NCBI RefSeq assembly: GCF_049651205.1
Contig: NZ_JBASBR010000004.1
Location: 372,001-436,000, forward strand
Length of the DNA: 64,000 bases
Origin: Castellaniella sp049651205
GTDB taxonomy: Bacteria; Pseudomonadota; Gammaproteobacteria; Burkholderiales; Burkholderiaceae_B
Direction: 5' to 3'
Shown here: positions 26,098 through 34,820 of the stretch, one piece after another
How positions within the stretch are numbered: the first letter of the stretch is position 1
Layout of the letters: each line of letters begins with the position of its first letter
Translations under genes and position numbers: made by a program
The notes under the pieces: generated by a model
Databases searched by the model: none
Told to the model about the DNA's origin: nothing
What the model saw: the letters and a program-made list of their open reading frames with translations, nothing else

Positions 26098-26933
26098 ATG
26101 ATGCGGGTCCTGTGTTCAATAAACTTGAGCACCACAGCGATAAAGCCTGTCATGATGAGATAGATGACGGCCACCGCACCCCAGATTTCGACGGCACGGA
26201 AATTGCCGGCGATGATTTCCTGGCCCCGCCGGGTAAGCTCTGCCACCCCGATGACGATGAACAAAGAAGAATCTTTAAGGCTGATGATGCACTGATTGCC
26301 CATGGTGGGAATCATGCGCCGCAGCGCCACTGGCCCGATGATGTGGGCCAGAATCTTGTAAAACGGCAAGCCCATGGCCTGGCCGGCCTCTTGCAGCCCC
26401 TTGGGCACAGACAGCAGGCCGCCACGGACGATTTCGGCAATATAAGCCCCGGCATTGATCATGAGGGTGAAGGTGGCGGCAGTAAATCCGTCGATGCGAA
26501 TATTGACCAGCAGCGGCAAGGCAAAGTAGATGAACATCACCTGTACCACAATTGGCGTGCCCCGCATCACCAGAATGTAAATCTGGGAGATCACCGACAA
26601 CGCCACCGGCACCCAGACCAGGCCGCGCCACAGCACCAGAAGGATAACCACAGCACGCAGGCTCCACCAGACACTATCGGGCACTTCGGCCAGTGGCCCC
26701 GCAGCCAGCCAGGACAGCAGACGCCACAGCGCCACCAGAACCACCAGCGTGACAGCACCCCAGCCCAGGGTACGGCGGGTAATCGGCACCGGAACATAGG
26801 TAACTACTACCCCGGCCAGGCCACCGATGATGGAGCCGCCTACCAGCCCCAGCAGGGTGATCTGGATAGTCATCCAGGCCCCTGCCATGAGATCAGGCCA
26901 GGCGGCCCAGATTGCAGACCATTCGAAAGTCAC
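26094..26933 (-). CDS. glnP: Polar amino acid ABC transporter permease with inserted helices
   Basis: The permease has the HisMQ/GlnP EAA region EAGQAMGLPFYKILAHIIGPVALRRMIP and the segment LVMRGTPIVVQVMFIYFALP. At 279 residues it is about 60 longer than E. coli GlnP (219). The extra part, near residues 50-115, contains two added hydrophobic stretches between the first membrane helix and the ISQIYILVMRGTP segment. It lies between glnH and glnQ, overlapping the latter by 4 bases, and forms the inner-membrane channel, presumably as a homodimer. Confidence 0.88.
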   Translation of the reverse strand: MTFEWSAIWAAWPDLMAGAWMTIQITLLGLVGGSIIGGLAGVVVTYVPVPITRRTLGWGAVTLVVLVALWRLLSWLAAGPLAEVPDSVWWSLRAVVILLVLWRGLVWVPVALSVISQIYILVMRGTPIVVQVMFIYFALPLLVNIRIDGFTAATFTLMINAGAYIAEIVRGGLLSVPKGLQEAGQAMGLPFYKILAHIIGPVALRRMIPTMGNQCIISLKDSSLFIVIGVAELTRRGQEIIAGNFRAVEIWGAVAVIYLIMTGFIAVVLKFIEHRTRII

Positions 26934-26953
26934 GATAATGTCCTGCGCCTGGA

Positions 26954-27700
26954 TTATTCAGGCATCTTGCCAAACCATTTTTCGTAGAGCTTGTTATAGG
27001 TACCGTCGGCCTTGATTTCAGCCAATGCTTTGTTGACCACCGGAACCAACTTGCTGCCCTTGGGGAAGGCAATCCCGTAGTAATCGCCGCTCTTGAGCGA
27101 ACCGACAACCTTGACCTTGCCCTGGCCAGCCGTCTTGGCGTAATACTGGACGTTGGGGGTATCGTGCACAACCGCATCTACCCGGCCGGTGGCGAGTTCG
27201 AGGAACGCGTTATCGATATTGGGGAACAGCTTGAGCTTGGCCGATGGCACGTTGGCTTTCATGTAATCAACGGTTGCCGTACCAATCTTGACTGCCACCA
27301 TTTTGTTTTCGAGGTCTTTGGCAGTTTTAATGTTGCTGTCTTTGGACACCAGGATGGCCAGACCAGACTCGTAGTAGGGATCAGAGAAGTCGATCACTTT
27401 GGCGCGATCAGGACGAATCGTGATGCCGGCCAGGGCCGCATCAATGTTATGTGTTTGCAAGCCGGGAATAATCCCGTTGAAGTCCATCGGCTGCAGGCGG
27501 TACTTGAGATTTGCCTGCTTGGCAATGGCTTCCCAGAGCTGAATATCAAAGCCAGTGTATTTGCCGTCTTGCTTGAATTCGAAGGGCACAAAGGCGGTGT
27601 CCGTGGCAACCACAAGCTCTTTGTCGGCGGCTTGTGCGGTTGGAAGGGCCAGGGTAAAGGCCAGGCCCAACAGGGCTGCTTTGAGGGTTTTTGGCAACAT
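26954..27700 (-). CDS. glnH: Glutamine-type periplasmic binding protein
   Basis: The 248-residue protein has a cleavable signal peptide (to about residue 24, AQAA-DKELVVATDTAFVPFEF). The ligand-binding pattern is close to E. coli GlnH (same length): KYTGFDIQLWEAIAKQ, MDFNGIIPGLQT, ALAGITIRPDRAKVIDFSDPYYESG and GIAFPKGS. The Arg in ITIRPDR and the Asp in VVHDTPN would clamp the amino acid. It is the first gene of glnHPQ and has GGAGACTTCAT upstream of its ATG. Confidence 0.92.
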   Translation of the reverse strand: MLPKTLKAALLGLAFTLALPTAQAADKELVVATDTAFVPFEFKQDGKYTGFDIQLWEAIAKQANLKYRLQPMDFNGIIPGLQTHNIDAALAGITIRPDRAKVIDFSDPYYESGLAILVSKDSNIKTAKDLENKMVAVKIGTATVDYMKANVPSAKLKLFPNIDNAFLELATGRVDAVVHDTPNVQYYAKTAGQGKVKVVGSLKSGDYYGIAFPKGSKLVPVVNKALAEIKADGTYNKLYEKWFGKMPE

Positions 27701-27766
27701 ATGAAGTCTCCTTGTGGGATGTTTTTGCGTCGGCCTGCAGGCCGTGCCCAGCGCTTATGTTAACTG

Positions 27767-27814
27767 AAAGGCCCGGGTGCTCCGCCGAAAAATCAGCAAA
27801 ACACCCGGGCCTTT
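27767..27814 (-). terminator. Hairpin between metQ and glnH
   Basis: A perfect 13-bp inverted repeat (AAAGGCCCGGGTG at 27767-27779 and CACCCGGGCCTTT at 27802-27814) with a 22-base loop lies 60 bases past the metQ stop. The T-tract is short on both strands, so termination may be modest. It probably ends metNIQ and insulates glnHPQ. Confidence 0.6.
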
Positions 27815-27872
27815 TGGCAATTTCTGGGGAAATCCCCTAGCACCGAAAAGGGTTTTACCCCGCAGGGCCAAA

Positions 27873-28658
27873 TCAGAATGCCGGTACGATGGCACCCTTA
27901 TATTGCTTCAGAATAAAGTCGCGCACCTTGTCAGACTGCAGGGCAGCAACCAGCTTCTTGATGGCGGGGTCGTCTTTGCGATCGGCACGGGTGACCACCA
28001 GGTTGGCATAGGGCGAGTTCTTGTCCTCGATGAACAGCGCATCCTTGATCGGATTCAGGCCAGCTTCCAGCGCGTAGTTGGTATTGATCAGCGCCAGATC
28101 CACATCGGGCAAGATACGCGGCAAAGTGGCTGCCTCAAGCTCGCGAAATTCCAGATGCTTGGGGTTCTCGGACACATCACGTGCAGTGGCCAAAATATTG
28201 CTGGGGTCTTTCAGCTTGATCAGCCCCTGCTTTTGCAGCAACAGCAAGGCGCGGGCGCCATTGGAAGGATCGTTGGGAATAGCCACCAAAGAGCCGTCTT
28301 TCAGATCCTTGATGTCTTTGATTTTTTGCGAATACGCGCCAAAGGGCTCGACGTGTACCGCACCCACCGACACCAGCTTGGTGTCGTGCTCTTTGTTAAA
28401 AGAATCCAGATAGGGCTGATGCTGGAAAAAATTGGCATCGATCTGCTTGTCGGCTACTTGCAGGTTGGGCTGCACATAGTCCGTAAACACCTTGATATCC
28501 AGATCCACCCCTTCTTTTGCCAGATCGGGCTTCACAAGCTCCAGCAGCTCGGCATGAGGAACGGGAGTGGCCGCCACCGAGAGCGTCTCGGCATGAGTGG
28601 GCAAAGCAAACGCCAATGGCAACACTAGTACCAGCGCGGGTACAAATTTCTTCAACAT
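27873..28658 (-). CDS. metQ: Methionine ABC transporter binding protein (NlpA/MetQ family)
   Basis: The 261-residue protein has an N-terminal signal peptide ending near THA-ETLSVAATPVPHAEL and the MetQ fold, with FTDYVQPNLQVADKQIDANFFQHQPYLD and ALINTNYALEAGLNP. MetQ is often a lipoprotein, but I see no lipobox cysteine here, so it is probably soluble in the periplasm. It binds methionine for MetNI. The ATG at 28658 has AGGAGG seven bases upstream; a longer frame to 28679 lacks one. It is the last gene of metNIQ. Confidence 0.92.
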   Translation of the reverse strand: MLKKFVPALVLVLPLAFALPTHAETLSVAATPVPHAELLELVKPDLAKEGVDLDIKVFTDYVQPNLQVADKQIDANFFQHQPYLDSFNKEHDTKLVSVGAVHVEPFGAYSQKIKDIKDLKDGSLVAIPNDPSNGARALLLLQKQGLIKLKDPSNILATARDVSENPKHLEFRELEAATLPRILPDVDLALINTNYALEAGLNPIKDALFIEDKNSPYANLVVTRADRKDDPAIKKLVAALQSDKVRDFILKQYKGAIVPAF

Positions 28659-28735
28659 AAAAGCCTCCTGAAACACCAATAAGGATTACCGGCCGCGCAG
28701 ACACGAGACGGCACGGCATACTACCCGCCGGACGA

Positions 28736-29392
28736 TTACTTCCGGTTTAACCGGGCAACCCAGCGGTCGCCCAGCACTTGAAACACTTGCACCATGATCA
28801 CCAATATGACGACGGTGACAGCCATGACATCGGCCTGGTAGCGTTGATAGCCATAGCGCACAGCAAGGTCACCCAGGCCGCCGCCGCCAATCACACCTGA
28901 CATTGCCGAGTACCCCACCAGGGTGATGGCGGTGACGACAATCGCCGCGAGAATCCCGGTGGTGGCTTCGGGCAACAGCGCCCACAAGACGGTTTGCCGC
29001 GAACTGGCCCCCATCGAACGGCAGGCTTCGCTCACCCCTGGATCCAGCTCTCGCAATACGTTTTCAACCAGACGGGCAAAAAACGGTGCAGCACTGGCCA
29101 CCAGAGGTGGAATGGATCCCTGCACCCCAAGAGCCGTCCCCACCAGCAGGCGCGACATGGGAATCATGACAATCAGGAGAATCAGAAACGGCACCGAGCG
29201 CAGCACATTGACGATAAACGCGGTGGTTTGATAAAGGCCCCGATGCTGCATGACTTGACCAGGGCTGGTGAGAAACAGCAGCACCCCCACTGGCAAACCG
29301 ATCAGCACTGTAAACAGTAAAGAAAACCCTGTCATCAGCAGAGTATCGATGGTGGCCTCAGTAATCAGCCACCAATCCACGTTGGCCATCAT
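28736..29392 (-). CDS. metI: D- and L-methionine ABC transporter permease
   Basis: The 218-residue permease has five or six membrane helices and the EAA-like loop EACRSMGASSRQTVLWALLPEATTGI. The N-terminal FLILLIVMIPMSRLLVGTALG and GYSAMSGVIGGGGLGDLAVRYGYQ are characteristic of MetI. Its ATG overlaps the metN stop (ATGA at 29389-29392), and an in-frame ATG follows directly. It forms the channel of the methionine importer. Length matches E. coli MetI (217). Confidence 0.93.
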   Translation of the reverse strand: MMANVDWWLITEATIDTLLMTGFSLLFTVLIGLPVGVLLFLTSPGQVMQHRGLYQTTAFIVNVLRSVPFLILLIVMIPMSRLLVGTALGVQGSIPPLVASAAPFFARLVENVLRELDPGVSEACRSMGASSRQTVLWALLPEATTGILAAIVVTAITLVGYSAMSGVIGGGGLGDLAVRYGYQRYQADVMAVTVVILVIMVQVFQVLGDRWVARLNRK

Positions 29393-30402
29393 GTGCGCAG
29401 TACCTCGTAGTTCACACCGGCCCGGTCCAGCGCGCCGCCAAGTGCATCCAGATCTTCTGCGGCCCCTTGCGCAGCCACCACCAATTGGCCATAGGGAGTC
29501 TCTTTGATGCGGCCGACAGAGCCCTGCAAAATACTGAGATCCAGGCGCAGATCCCGGCTGAGCTGGCTGAGCAGCGGCGTGCCCGTGGCATCGCCCCGAA
29601 AGCTGAGACGCAGCAAGCGCCCTGAGATTCCTTGCGCCATGGCGCGCCAACCCTCACCACCATCCAGCCCGCTTTCCGAGAGCAGTGCCCGGGTGGCATC
29701 GTGTTGTGGATGCAAAAAGACCTCAAGCACCTGGCCGGATTCGACAATACGACCCGCCTCGATGACAGCCACCCGATCACATACGGCCCGGATGACATCC
29801 ATGCTGTGTGTAATCAGGACAATCGTCAGCCCCAGGCGCTGGTTGATATCACCCAACAAGCGCAAAATGGATTGGGTGGTTTCGGGATCCAGCGCAGATG
29901 TAGCCTCATCACACAACAGCAGCCGCGGTCGGCTGGCCAATGCCCGCGCAATTCCTACGCGCTGCTGCTGGCCACCCGACAACTGCCCCGGATACTTGTG
30001 CTCATGATCCGACAGGCCCACCAGATTAAGCACCTCGCGCGCCCGAGCCTCGCGCGCAGCACGGGACAAACCAGCCAGGCGCAGCGGAAAACACACGTTT
30101 TGCAGCACCGTGCGCGAACGCAGCAAATTGAAGTGCTGAAACACCATGCCCACGCTGTGGCGGTACTCGCGCAGTTGCGCGTCCGAAAACTGGGTGATGT
30201 CGTGTCCATCCACCCGTACCGCGCCCTCTGTGGGGCGTTCGAGCAAATTCAAAAGCCGGATCAGGGTGCTCTTGCCCGCACCTGAACGGCCAATAATGCC
30301 AAAGACCTCGCCTTCGCGGATATTGAGACTGACATCAGCCAGTGCGTGCACCACGCGACCGGCTGAATCAAACGTCTTACGGATATTCTCGAGATCAATC
30401 AA
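29389..30402 (-). CDS. metN: Methionine ABC transporter ATPase
   Basis: The ATPase has GRSGAGKST (Walker A), VFQHFNLLRSRTVLQNV, LSGGQQQRVGIARAL (signature), LLLCDEATSALDPE (Walker B) and LITHSMDV. A C-terminal NIL-type domain (about the last 75 residues) is present; in MetN this binds methionine and inhibits transport. No ATG is available at the N-terminus. I chose the TTG at 30402, giving MIDLENIRKTF like other MetN proteins; a TTG at 30426 is the alternative. Neither has a good ribosome site. Two inverted repeats lie upstream. Confidence 0.9.
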   Translation of the reverse strand: MIDLENIRKTFDSAGRVVHALADVSLNIREGEVFGIIGRSGAGKSTLIRLLNLLERPTEGAVRVDGHDITQFSDAQLREYRHSVGMVFQHFNLLRSRTVLQNVCFPLRLAGLSRAAREARAREVLNLVGLSDHEHKYPGQLSGGQQQRVGIARALASRPRLLLCDEATSALDPETTQSILRLLGDINQRLGLTIVLITHSMDVIRAVCDRVAVIEAGRIVESGQVLEVFLHPQHDATRALLSESGLDGGEGWRAMAQGISGRLLRLSFRGDATGTPLLSQLSRDLRLDLSILQGSVGRIKETPYGQLVVAAQGAAEDLDALGGALDRAGVNYEVLRT

Positions 30403-30426
30403 GATAAAGGGCCATTCAATAATCAA

Positions 30427-30446
30427 GGTTCTGGATCGGCAGAACC
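30427..30446. promoter_or_regulatory. Inverted repeat at the metN 5' end
   Basis: GGTTCTG and CAGAACC form a perfect 7-bp inverted repeat around 6 bases, 24-44 bases upstream of the metN TTG start. It could be an operator or an RNA hairpin affecting translation of a gene with no clear ribosome site. Confidence 0.4.
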
Positions 30447-30492
30447 GTCAGGTCGAGAATTTAACATGCGGTTTCACAGGGTTAGCTGCCAA

Positions 30493-30508
30493 ACTTATAA
30501 CGATAAGT
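30493..30508. promoter_or_regulatory. Palindrome ACTTAT-N4-ATAAGT between rmuC and metN
   Basis: A perfect 6-bp inverted repeat with a 4-base spacer is followed by another half-like GATAAG. It lies about 90 bases upstream of metN and just past the rmuC stop. It looks like a protein binding site; the regulator is unknown. Confidence 0.35.
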
Positions 30509-30531
30509 GATAAGCAACACCTGTGCCGGGA

Positions 30532-31971
30532 TTATTCGTGCGACCGGGTTTGCGGTAGCAGCGTATCTGGGGGCGTACCAGTGCCTGCATCCGAGGCATC
30601 CGGCAATACAGCCTCGAGGCGCTGAACCTCGATATCGGCATGCATGGGGTCGAGTGCCGGCAATTGCTTGTTGGCCTTGGAGGAAAGCTCGGCAAAGCGG
30701 TTTACCTTGCCATACAGACCCTGCTGGCCTGCCACAGCAGTAACAGCACTGTTGTAATGCGTGCTGACGGTATTTAGCGTGTTGCCGAGTTTCTGCAGAC
30801 GCTCTGCCACCACGGCCACCTGATTGTACAAGCTGCCTGCCATGTCGCTGAGCGCCCGTGTTTGCTCATTGGCCCGGGCCACCATCCACAGGTTGGCAAC
30901 GGTTCTGAGAATGGGCATCAACGTGGTGTGAGACACCAGGATCACATTACGCCCATAACCGTAGTCAAAGAGATCACGATTATGTTTCATCGCTTCGATG
31001 TAGGCGGGTTCGATCGGCATGAACATCAACACAAAACTGGGGCTTTTCATGCCCACCAGATTGCTGTAATCCTTGTATGCGAGATCGTCGATGTGATGCC
31101 TGACCGCCTGCACGTGCGCCGACAAGGCCGTTTCCCGCTCGGCATCGGTTTCTGCCGCAATGGCACGATCGTAATCCACCAGAGACACTTTGCTGTCGAT
31201 GACCAGATGCTTGTCATCAGGCAGCTTGATGATGAAGTCAGGCTGGCGCCGATGCCCAGATTCGTCCTGAAAACTGGCCTGGGCCTGATAGTGATCGCCC
31301 TGCACCAGACCGGCCAGTTGCAGGCTGCGCTCGAGCTGGATCTCACCCCAGTTGCCAGTGGTTTTTTTTTCGCCCTTTAGCGCGGTGGCCAACGTATGGG
31401 CTTCGGCACTCATTTTCAGGCCGATATCCAGCACGCGCCGGATCTCGGCCCCCAACTGGGTTTGCCCGCGCAGCGACGCATCGTGAACTTCATTGACGCG
31501 CTTCTGGAAGCCTTCGATTTGCTCGCGAAACGGGCGCAGCAAGCCATCCAGGGAGGCCTGGCTGGTCTGTGCAAATGTCTTGCCTTTTTCTTCGAGCACC
31601 TGATTGGCAAGATTCTGGAATTCGGTGCGCAAGCTGGCTCTGGACTGTTCGAAACTGAGTTTCAGTTCTTCGATGAGGGCCAGTTTCTCGTGGTGCACCG
31701 CCTGCAGCCGGGTGAGTTCGAGGTCTTGCTCTTGTGCCCTGGCCTGCCATTGGCCGGCGGCCTCGCGCGCTGCAGCCAAATCCGCTTGATTCTGGCTGAT
31801 CTGGCCAGTCTGGGCATCCAGCGTGGCTTGCAAGCGTACCTGCTCGTGGTGGGCCGACTGCGCCTGCTGGGACAATGCCACCAAACGCCGGCGCAACAGC
31901 CACCAGACAGACAAGCCGCCCGCCAGAAAGGCCAAAATCAACGCCAACACCACGTCTAAAGAAAACGACAT
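30532..31971 (-). CDS. rmuC: DNA recombination protein RmuC homologue
   Basis: The 479-residue protein has an N-terminal membrane helix (about residues 4-24), a long coiled coil (about 30-180) and the RmuC nuclease-like core: GNWGEIQLERSLQLAGL, PDFIIKLPDDKHLVIDSKVSL and FVLMFMPIEPAYIEA. RmuC is linked to limiting inversions at short repeats; the Asp and Glu/Lys in VIDSKV recall PD-(D/E)xK nucleases. The start at 31971 drops a 23-residue extension without family support. It stands alone between LysR and metNIQ. Confidence 0.9.
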   Translation of the reverse strand: MSFSLDVVLALILAFLAGGLSVWWLLRRRLVALSQQAQSAHHEQVRLQATLDAQTGQISQNQADLAAAREAAGQWQARAQEQDLELTRLQAVHHEKLALIEELKLSFEQSRASLRTEFQNLANQVLEEKGKTFAQTSQASLDGLLRPFREQIEGFQKRVNEVHDASLRGQTQLGAEIRRVLDIGLKMSAEAHTLATALKGEKKTTGNWGEIQLERSLQLAGLVQGDHYQAQASFQDESGHRRQPDFIIKLPDDKHLVIDSKVSLVDYDRAIAAETDAERETALSAHVQAVRHHIDDLAYKDYSNLVGMKSPSFVLMFMPIEPAYIEAMKHNRDLFDYGYGRNVILVSHTTLMPILRTVANLWMVARANEQTRALSDMAGSLYNQVAVVAERLQKLGNTLNTVSTHYNSAVTAVAGQQGLYGKVNRFAELSSKANKQLPALDPMHADIEVQRLEAVLPDASDAGTGTPPDTLLPQTRSHE

Positions 31972-32089
31972 CACAATACGACCCTGCGTCTGTCCAAGCA
32001 AACTGACATCATCGCACAGGCGGCCACGCAAAGGGGCCACCTGCCCTCATGCGCCATCCCGGAAGCGCATTCAACCGACTGGCGTGGTT

Positions 32090-33046
32090 TCACGCATCCG
32101 ACCGTGCCTCGGAGCGCATGCCATTGACTTCCACATCAACAAACTGAGCAACTGTATTGCGAACGTGCTGGTGCAAGCTGCGGATCAGGCGCTGGGCGCC
32201 GTCGGAGACTTCGTGTGAACGTTGCGAGACCGCTCCGATACGATAATGGACATCGGCACGCACAGGGCGCAGCACCAGGCCGTCAAGCAGGCTGGCCTGC
32301 ACGGAGAAGGGATCAATCAGGGCTACACCTAGCCCGGCACGCACCATTGCCAGTGCCGTTTGCTGGCTGCCCACCTCGATGTGTCGACGGGTACTAGCTG
32401 CTGTGGCCTGAACCAGGCGGTTGGTGAGGTGGTAGCGCATCCGATAGCGGCCCAGCAAGGTGATCACATCAGTGTCGGTGAGATCATCCAGATGCAGCAC
32501 GTCGGTTGAGCTAGCCAGTGGATGGCGCGCAGGCAGCGCCAGTTGGCAAGGCGCCTGGCCACACCAATGCACCCGCAAGCCTTCGGTATCAATAGGCAGA
32601 TTGATCAGCGCAAAATCAGCGCGACTGTTGAAGATGTCTTGCGGGGTGATTTCGTGGACAGCTTCTTCGACAACCATGGCCTGGTGAAAAACCGGATGCA
32701 TTTGGTCGATAAAGGCCAATGCCAATGGCAGAATGCTGCGTGCGAGGTCGGAGGTAACCAAAATACGCAGGGGCCTCTGCTGGCCATTGCGCATCCCCAG
32801 CACACGGCCTTCAAGCTGCTTGAGATCCGCCAAAATACCGCGGGTTTGCTGGTAGAACTCGGCGCCGGATTCGGTAAGCGTAATGTTGGGCCGCGTACGT
32901 TCGAAGAGCACAAACCCGAGTTCGGCTTCGAGATCACTGATCTGGCGGCTGACAACCGGTTGAGAGCGCCCCAGCAGACGGCCTGCCGCTGTGACGCTAC
33001 CTGTACTGACAACCGCATTCAGCGCCTCAAGTTGACGGATTTCCAT
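32090..33046 (-). CDS. LysR-family transcriptional regulator
   Basis: The 318-residue regulator has an N-terminal winged helix (residues 1-60: RQLEALNAVVSTGSVTAAGR, then QPVVSRQISDLEAELGFVLF) and a C-terminal sensor domain with the usual GLGVALIDP segment. It follows panB on the same strand after a 68-base gap that holds two perfect inverted repeats, so it may autoregulate. No divergent neighbour gives away its target. The C-terminal tail is short and acidic to basic. Confidence 0.85.
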   Translation of the reverse strand: MEIRQLEALNAVVSTGSVTAAGRLLGRSQPVVSRQISDLEAELGFVLFERTRPNITLTESGAEFYQQTRGILADLKQLEGRVLGMRNGQQRPLRILVTSDLARSILPLALAFIDQMHPVFHQAMVVEEAVHEITPQDIFNSRADFALINLPIDTEGLRVHWCGQAPCQLALPARHPLASSTDVLHLDDLTDTDVITLLGRYRMRYHLTNRLVQATAASTRRHIEVGSQQTALAMVRAGLGVALIDPFSVQASLLDGLVLRPVRADVHYRIGAVSQRSHEVSDGAQRLIRSLHQHVRNTVAQFVDVEVNGMRSEARSDA

Positions 33047-33067
33047 ATCATTGCGACGCGCATAAGC

Positions 33068-33109
33068 TCGGATCGAGGTGATCCGATTAAATTGAAACCA
33101 TTGGTTTCA
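33068..33109. promoter_or_regulatory. Two adjacent perfect inverted repeats upstream of lysR
   Basis: TCGGATC-N5-GATCCGA spans 33068-33086, and TGAAACC-N3-GGTTTCA spans 33093-33109. Both sit in the 68-base gap between the panB stop and the lysR start (33046). They lack a T-tract, so operators seem more likely than terminators. Confidence 0.5.
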
Positions 33110-33114
33110 TGATC

Positions 33115-33942
33115 TTAGCCTTTTCGCCGCACCCCAAAGCAATGATCAAGCGTCGGAAACGTTTCCTGCCGAACAGATTGCGCATAATCGTGTGCTGCCT
33201 GACGAATGACCTGGGCGGCATCGCCAAATTTTTGGGCAAATTTGGGGATGTATTCACCACTGAGGCCCAGAATGTCTTCGGTAACCAGTATCTGCCCATC
33301 ACAGGCTGGCGAGGCGCCAATGCCGATGGTGGGAATCTTAAGCGCTGCAGTAATCTCACGGGCCAGAGGCTCGCTGATGCCCTCGAGCACCACCCCAAAG
33401 GCACCAGCCTGTGCGTGGGCCTGGGCATCTGCAAGAATGCGCTGCGCTGCGGCAACATCCATCCCCTGCGCCTTGAAGCCACCCATGGTGTTCACATACT
33501 GGGGCATCAATCCCACATGTGCCAGCACGGGGATCCCCCGCTCGACCAGAAATTTTGTGGTGTCTGCAAGCACCCGCCCGCCTTCAAGCTTGACCCCCGA
33601 CACCCCGCTGGCGGCCATCATGGAAGCCGCCTGGGCAAAAGCCTGCTGTGGGGATTGCTGATAACTGCCAAAGGGCATATCCACAATCACGCAGACTTTC
33701 TCGGTGGCGCGCACCACGGCAGCCGCGTGCGCGGCCAGAGTATCGGCAGTGATAGACAGCGTATCGGGTAAGGCGTACCCCACCATTGCGGTGGAGTCAC
33801 CCACCAGAATCATGTCGACGGCCTCATCCAGCAAGCGTGCGATAGGCGCGATGTATGCCGTAAGCGCGGCAATTTTGCGTGAACCTTTGTAAGCCATCAA
33901 CTGAGGCACCGTGACGCGTTGCCCCCTACTATGTACACTCAT
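33115..33942 (-). CDS. panB: 3-methyl-2-oxobutanoate hydroxymethyltransferase
   Basis: The 275-residue enzyme starts the pantothenate pathway by adding a hydroxymethyl group from methylene-tetrahydrofolate to ketoisovalerate. Conserved blocks are ALTAYIAPIARLLDEAVDMILVGDS, VIVDMPFGSY, VKLEGG and PVLAHVGLMPQ, followed by IPTIGIGAS. The metal-binding Asp residues are in LVGDS and VDMPF, and the Glu in KLEGG. The ATG has GGAGT upstream. panC is not adjacent in the window. Confidence 0.95.
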   Translation of the reverse strand: MSVHSRGQRVTVPQLMAYKGSRKIAALTAYIAPIARLLDEAVDMILVGDSTAMVGYALPDTLSITADTLAAHAAAVVRATEKVCVIVDMPFGSYQQSPQQAFAQAASMMAASGVSGVKLEGGRVLADTTKFLVERGIPVLAHVGLMPQYVNTMGGFKAQGMDVAAAQRILADAQAHAQAGAFGVVLEGISEPLAREITAALKIPTIGIGASPACDGQILVTEDILGLSGEYIPKFAQKFGDAAQVIRQAAHDYAQSVRQETFPTLDHCFGVRRKG

Positions 33943-33977
33943 TGATCTACTCCGGATAATGATTCATGGAGACTACC

Positions 33978-34820
33978 ATGGCAAGCAATCAGCCGTACCT
34001 GACCTTTCACGATGGACGCCGCATCCCGCAATTGGGTCTGGGCACCTGGAAACTCACGGGAGAAGCCACTGTTCCCGCCATCAAGGCAGCAGTCGAAACA
34101 GGCTATCGTGCCATCGATACTGCCTATATCTACGGCAACGAGACCGAGGTGGGCCAAGGCATCATCCAGTGTGGGGTGCCCCGTGAAGAACTGTTTATCA
34201 CCACCAAGCTCTGGAACAATCGCCACCATCGCGAAGACGCCAAGCAGGCACTGCAAGAAAGCCTCGATCGACTGCAGCTGGATTACGTCGATCTGTTTAT
34301 GATCCACTGGCCGGTTCCCCAAGAAAACCACTACCTTGACGCCTGGGAAGCCTTGATCCAGCTGCGCGACGATGGGCGGGCCAAATCCATCGGTGTGTGC
34401 AATTTTCAGCTGGAACACCTGCAACAGCTGCTGGACAAAACAGGCGTGCTGCCTGTCGTTAACCAGATCGAGCTGCACCCCTACCTGCAACAGACAGCGC
34501 TTTGCGCTTATCACGACGATCACAGCATCCTCACCCAAGCCTGGAGCCCGCTGGGGCAAGGCCAGATACTGCAAGACCCAGTGATCCTTGAGATTGCCCA
34601 TCAGACTCAGGTGTCGCCCGCACAAGTGGTCTTGCGTTGGCATATGCAAAAGGGGCATATTGCGATCCCCAAATCGGCACACCCTGAACGCATCCGCGAA
34701 AACTTCAACATTTGGACTCTGCTTCTGGACGACGCCGCCATGCAGCGCATTGCTGGCCTGGATAGTGAAACCGGCCGGATCGGCCCCGATCCCGATCGCT
34801 TTCATGTGATAAAAGGCTAA
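33978..34820 (+). CDS. Aldo-keto reductase (2,5-diketo-D-gluconate reductase-like)
   Basis: The 280-residue protein is an AKR of the DkgA/DkgB type. GYRAIDTAYIYGNE holds the catalytic Asp and Tyr, TTKLW the Lys, and FMIHWP the His. VNQIELHPYLQQ and AIPKSAHPERIREN bind NADPH. It reduces aldehydes or ketones; the physiological substrate is unknown. I chose the second ATG because GGAG lies six bases ahead of it, inside the first possible codons (33966). It is divergent from panB. Its stop touches the acnA terminator. Confidence 0.87.
   Translation: MASNQPYLTFHDGRRIPQLGLGTWKLTGEATVPAIKAAVETGYRAIDTAYIYGNETEVGQGIIQCGVPREELFITTKLWNNRHHREDAKQALQESLDRLQLDYVDLFMIHWPVPQENHYLDAWEALIQLRDDGRAKSIGVCNFQLEHLQQLLDKTGVLPVVNQIELHPYLQQTALCAYHDDHSILTQAWSPLGQGQILQDPVILEIAHQTQVSPAQVVLRWHMQKGHIAIPKSAHPERIRENFNIWTLLLDDAAMQRIAGLDSETGRIGPDPDRFHVIKG

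Noticed and set aside
26112..26987. 291-codon frame opposite glnP
   Set aside because: It is the antisense shadow of a permease gene with intact motifs.
27731..27744. 14-base palindrome CGGCCTGCAGGCCG upstream of glnH
   Set aside because: It is perfect but very GC-rich and single-copy, so it is weak evidence for an operator.
30532..30747. Small plus-strand frames opposite the rmuC 3' end
   Set aside because: They lack ribosome sites and are explained by the rmuC coding strand.
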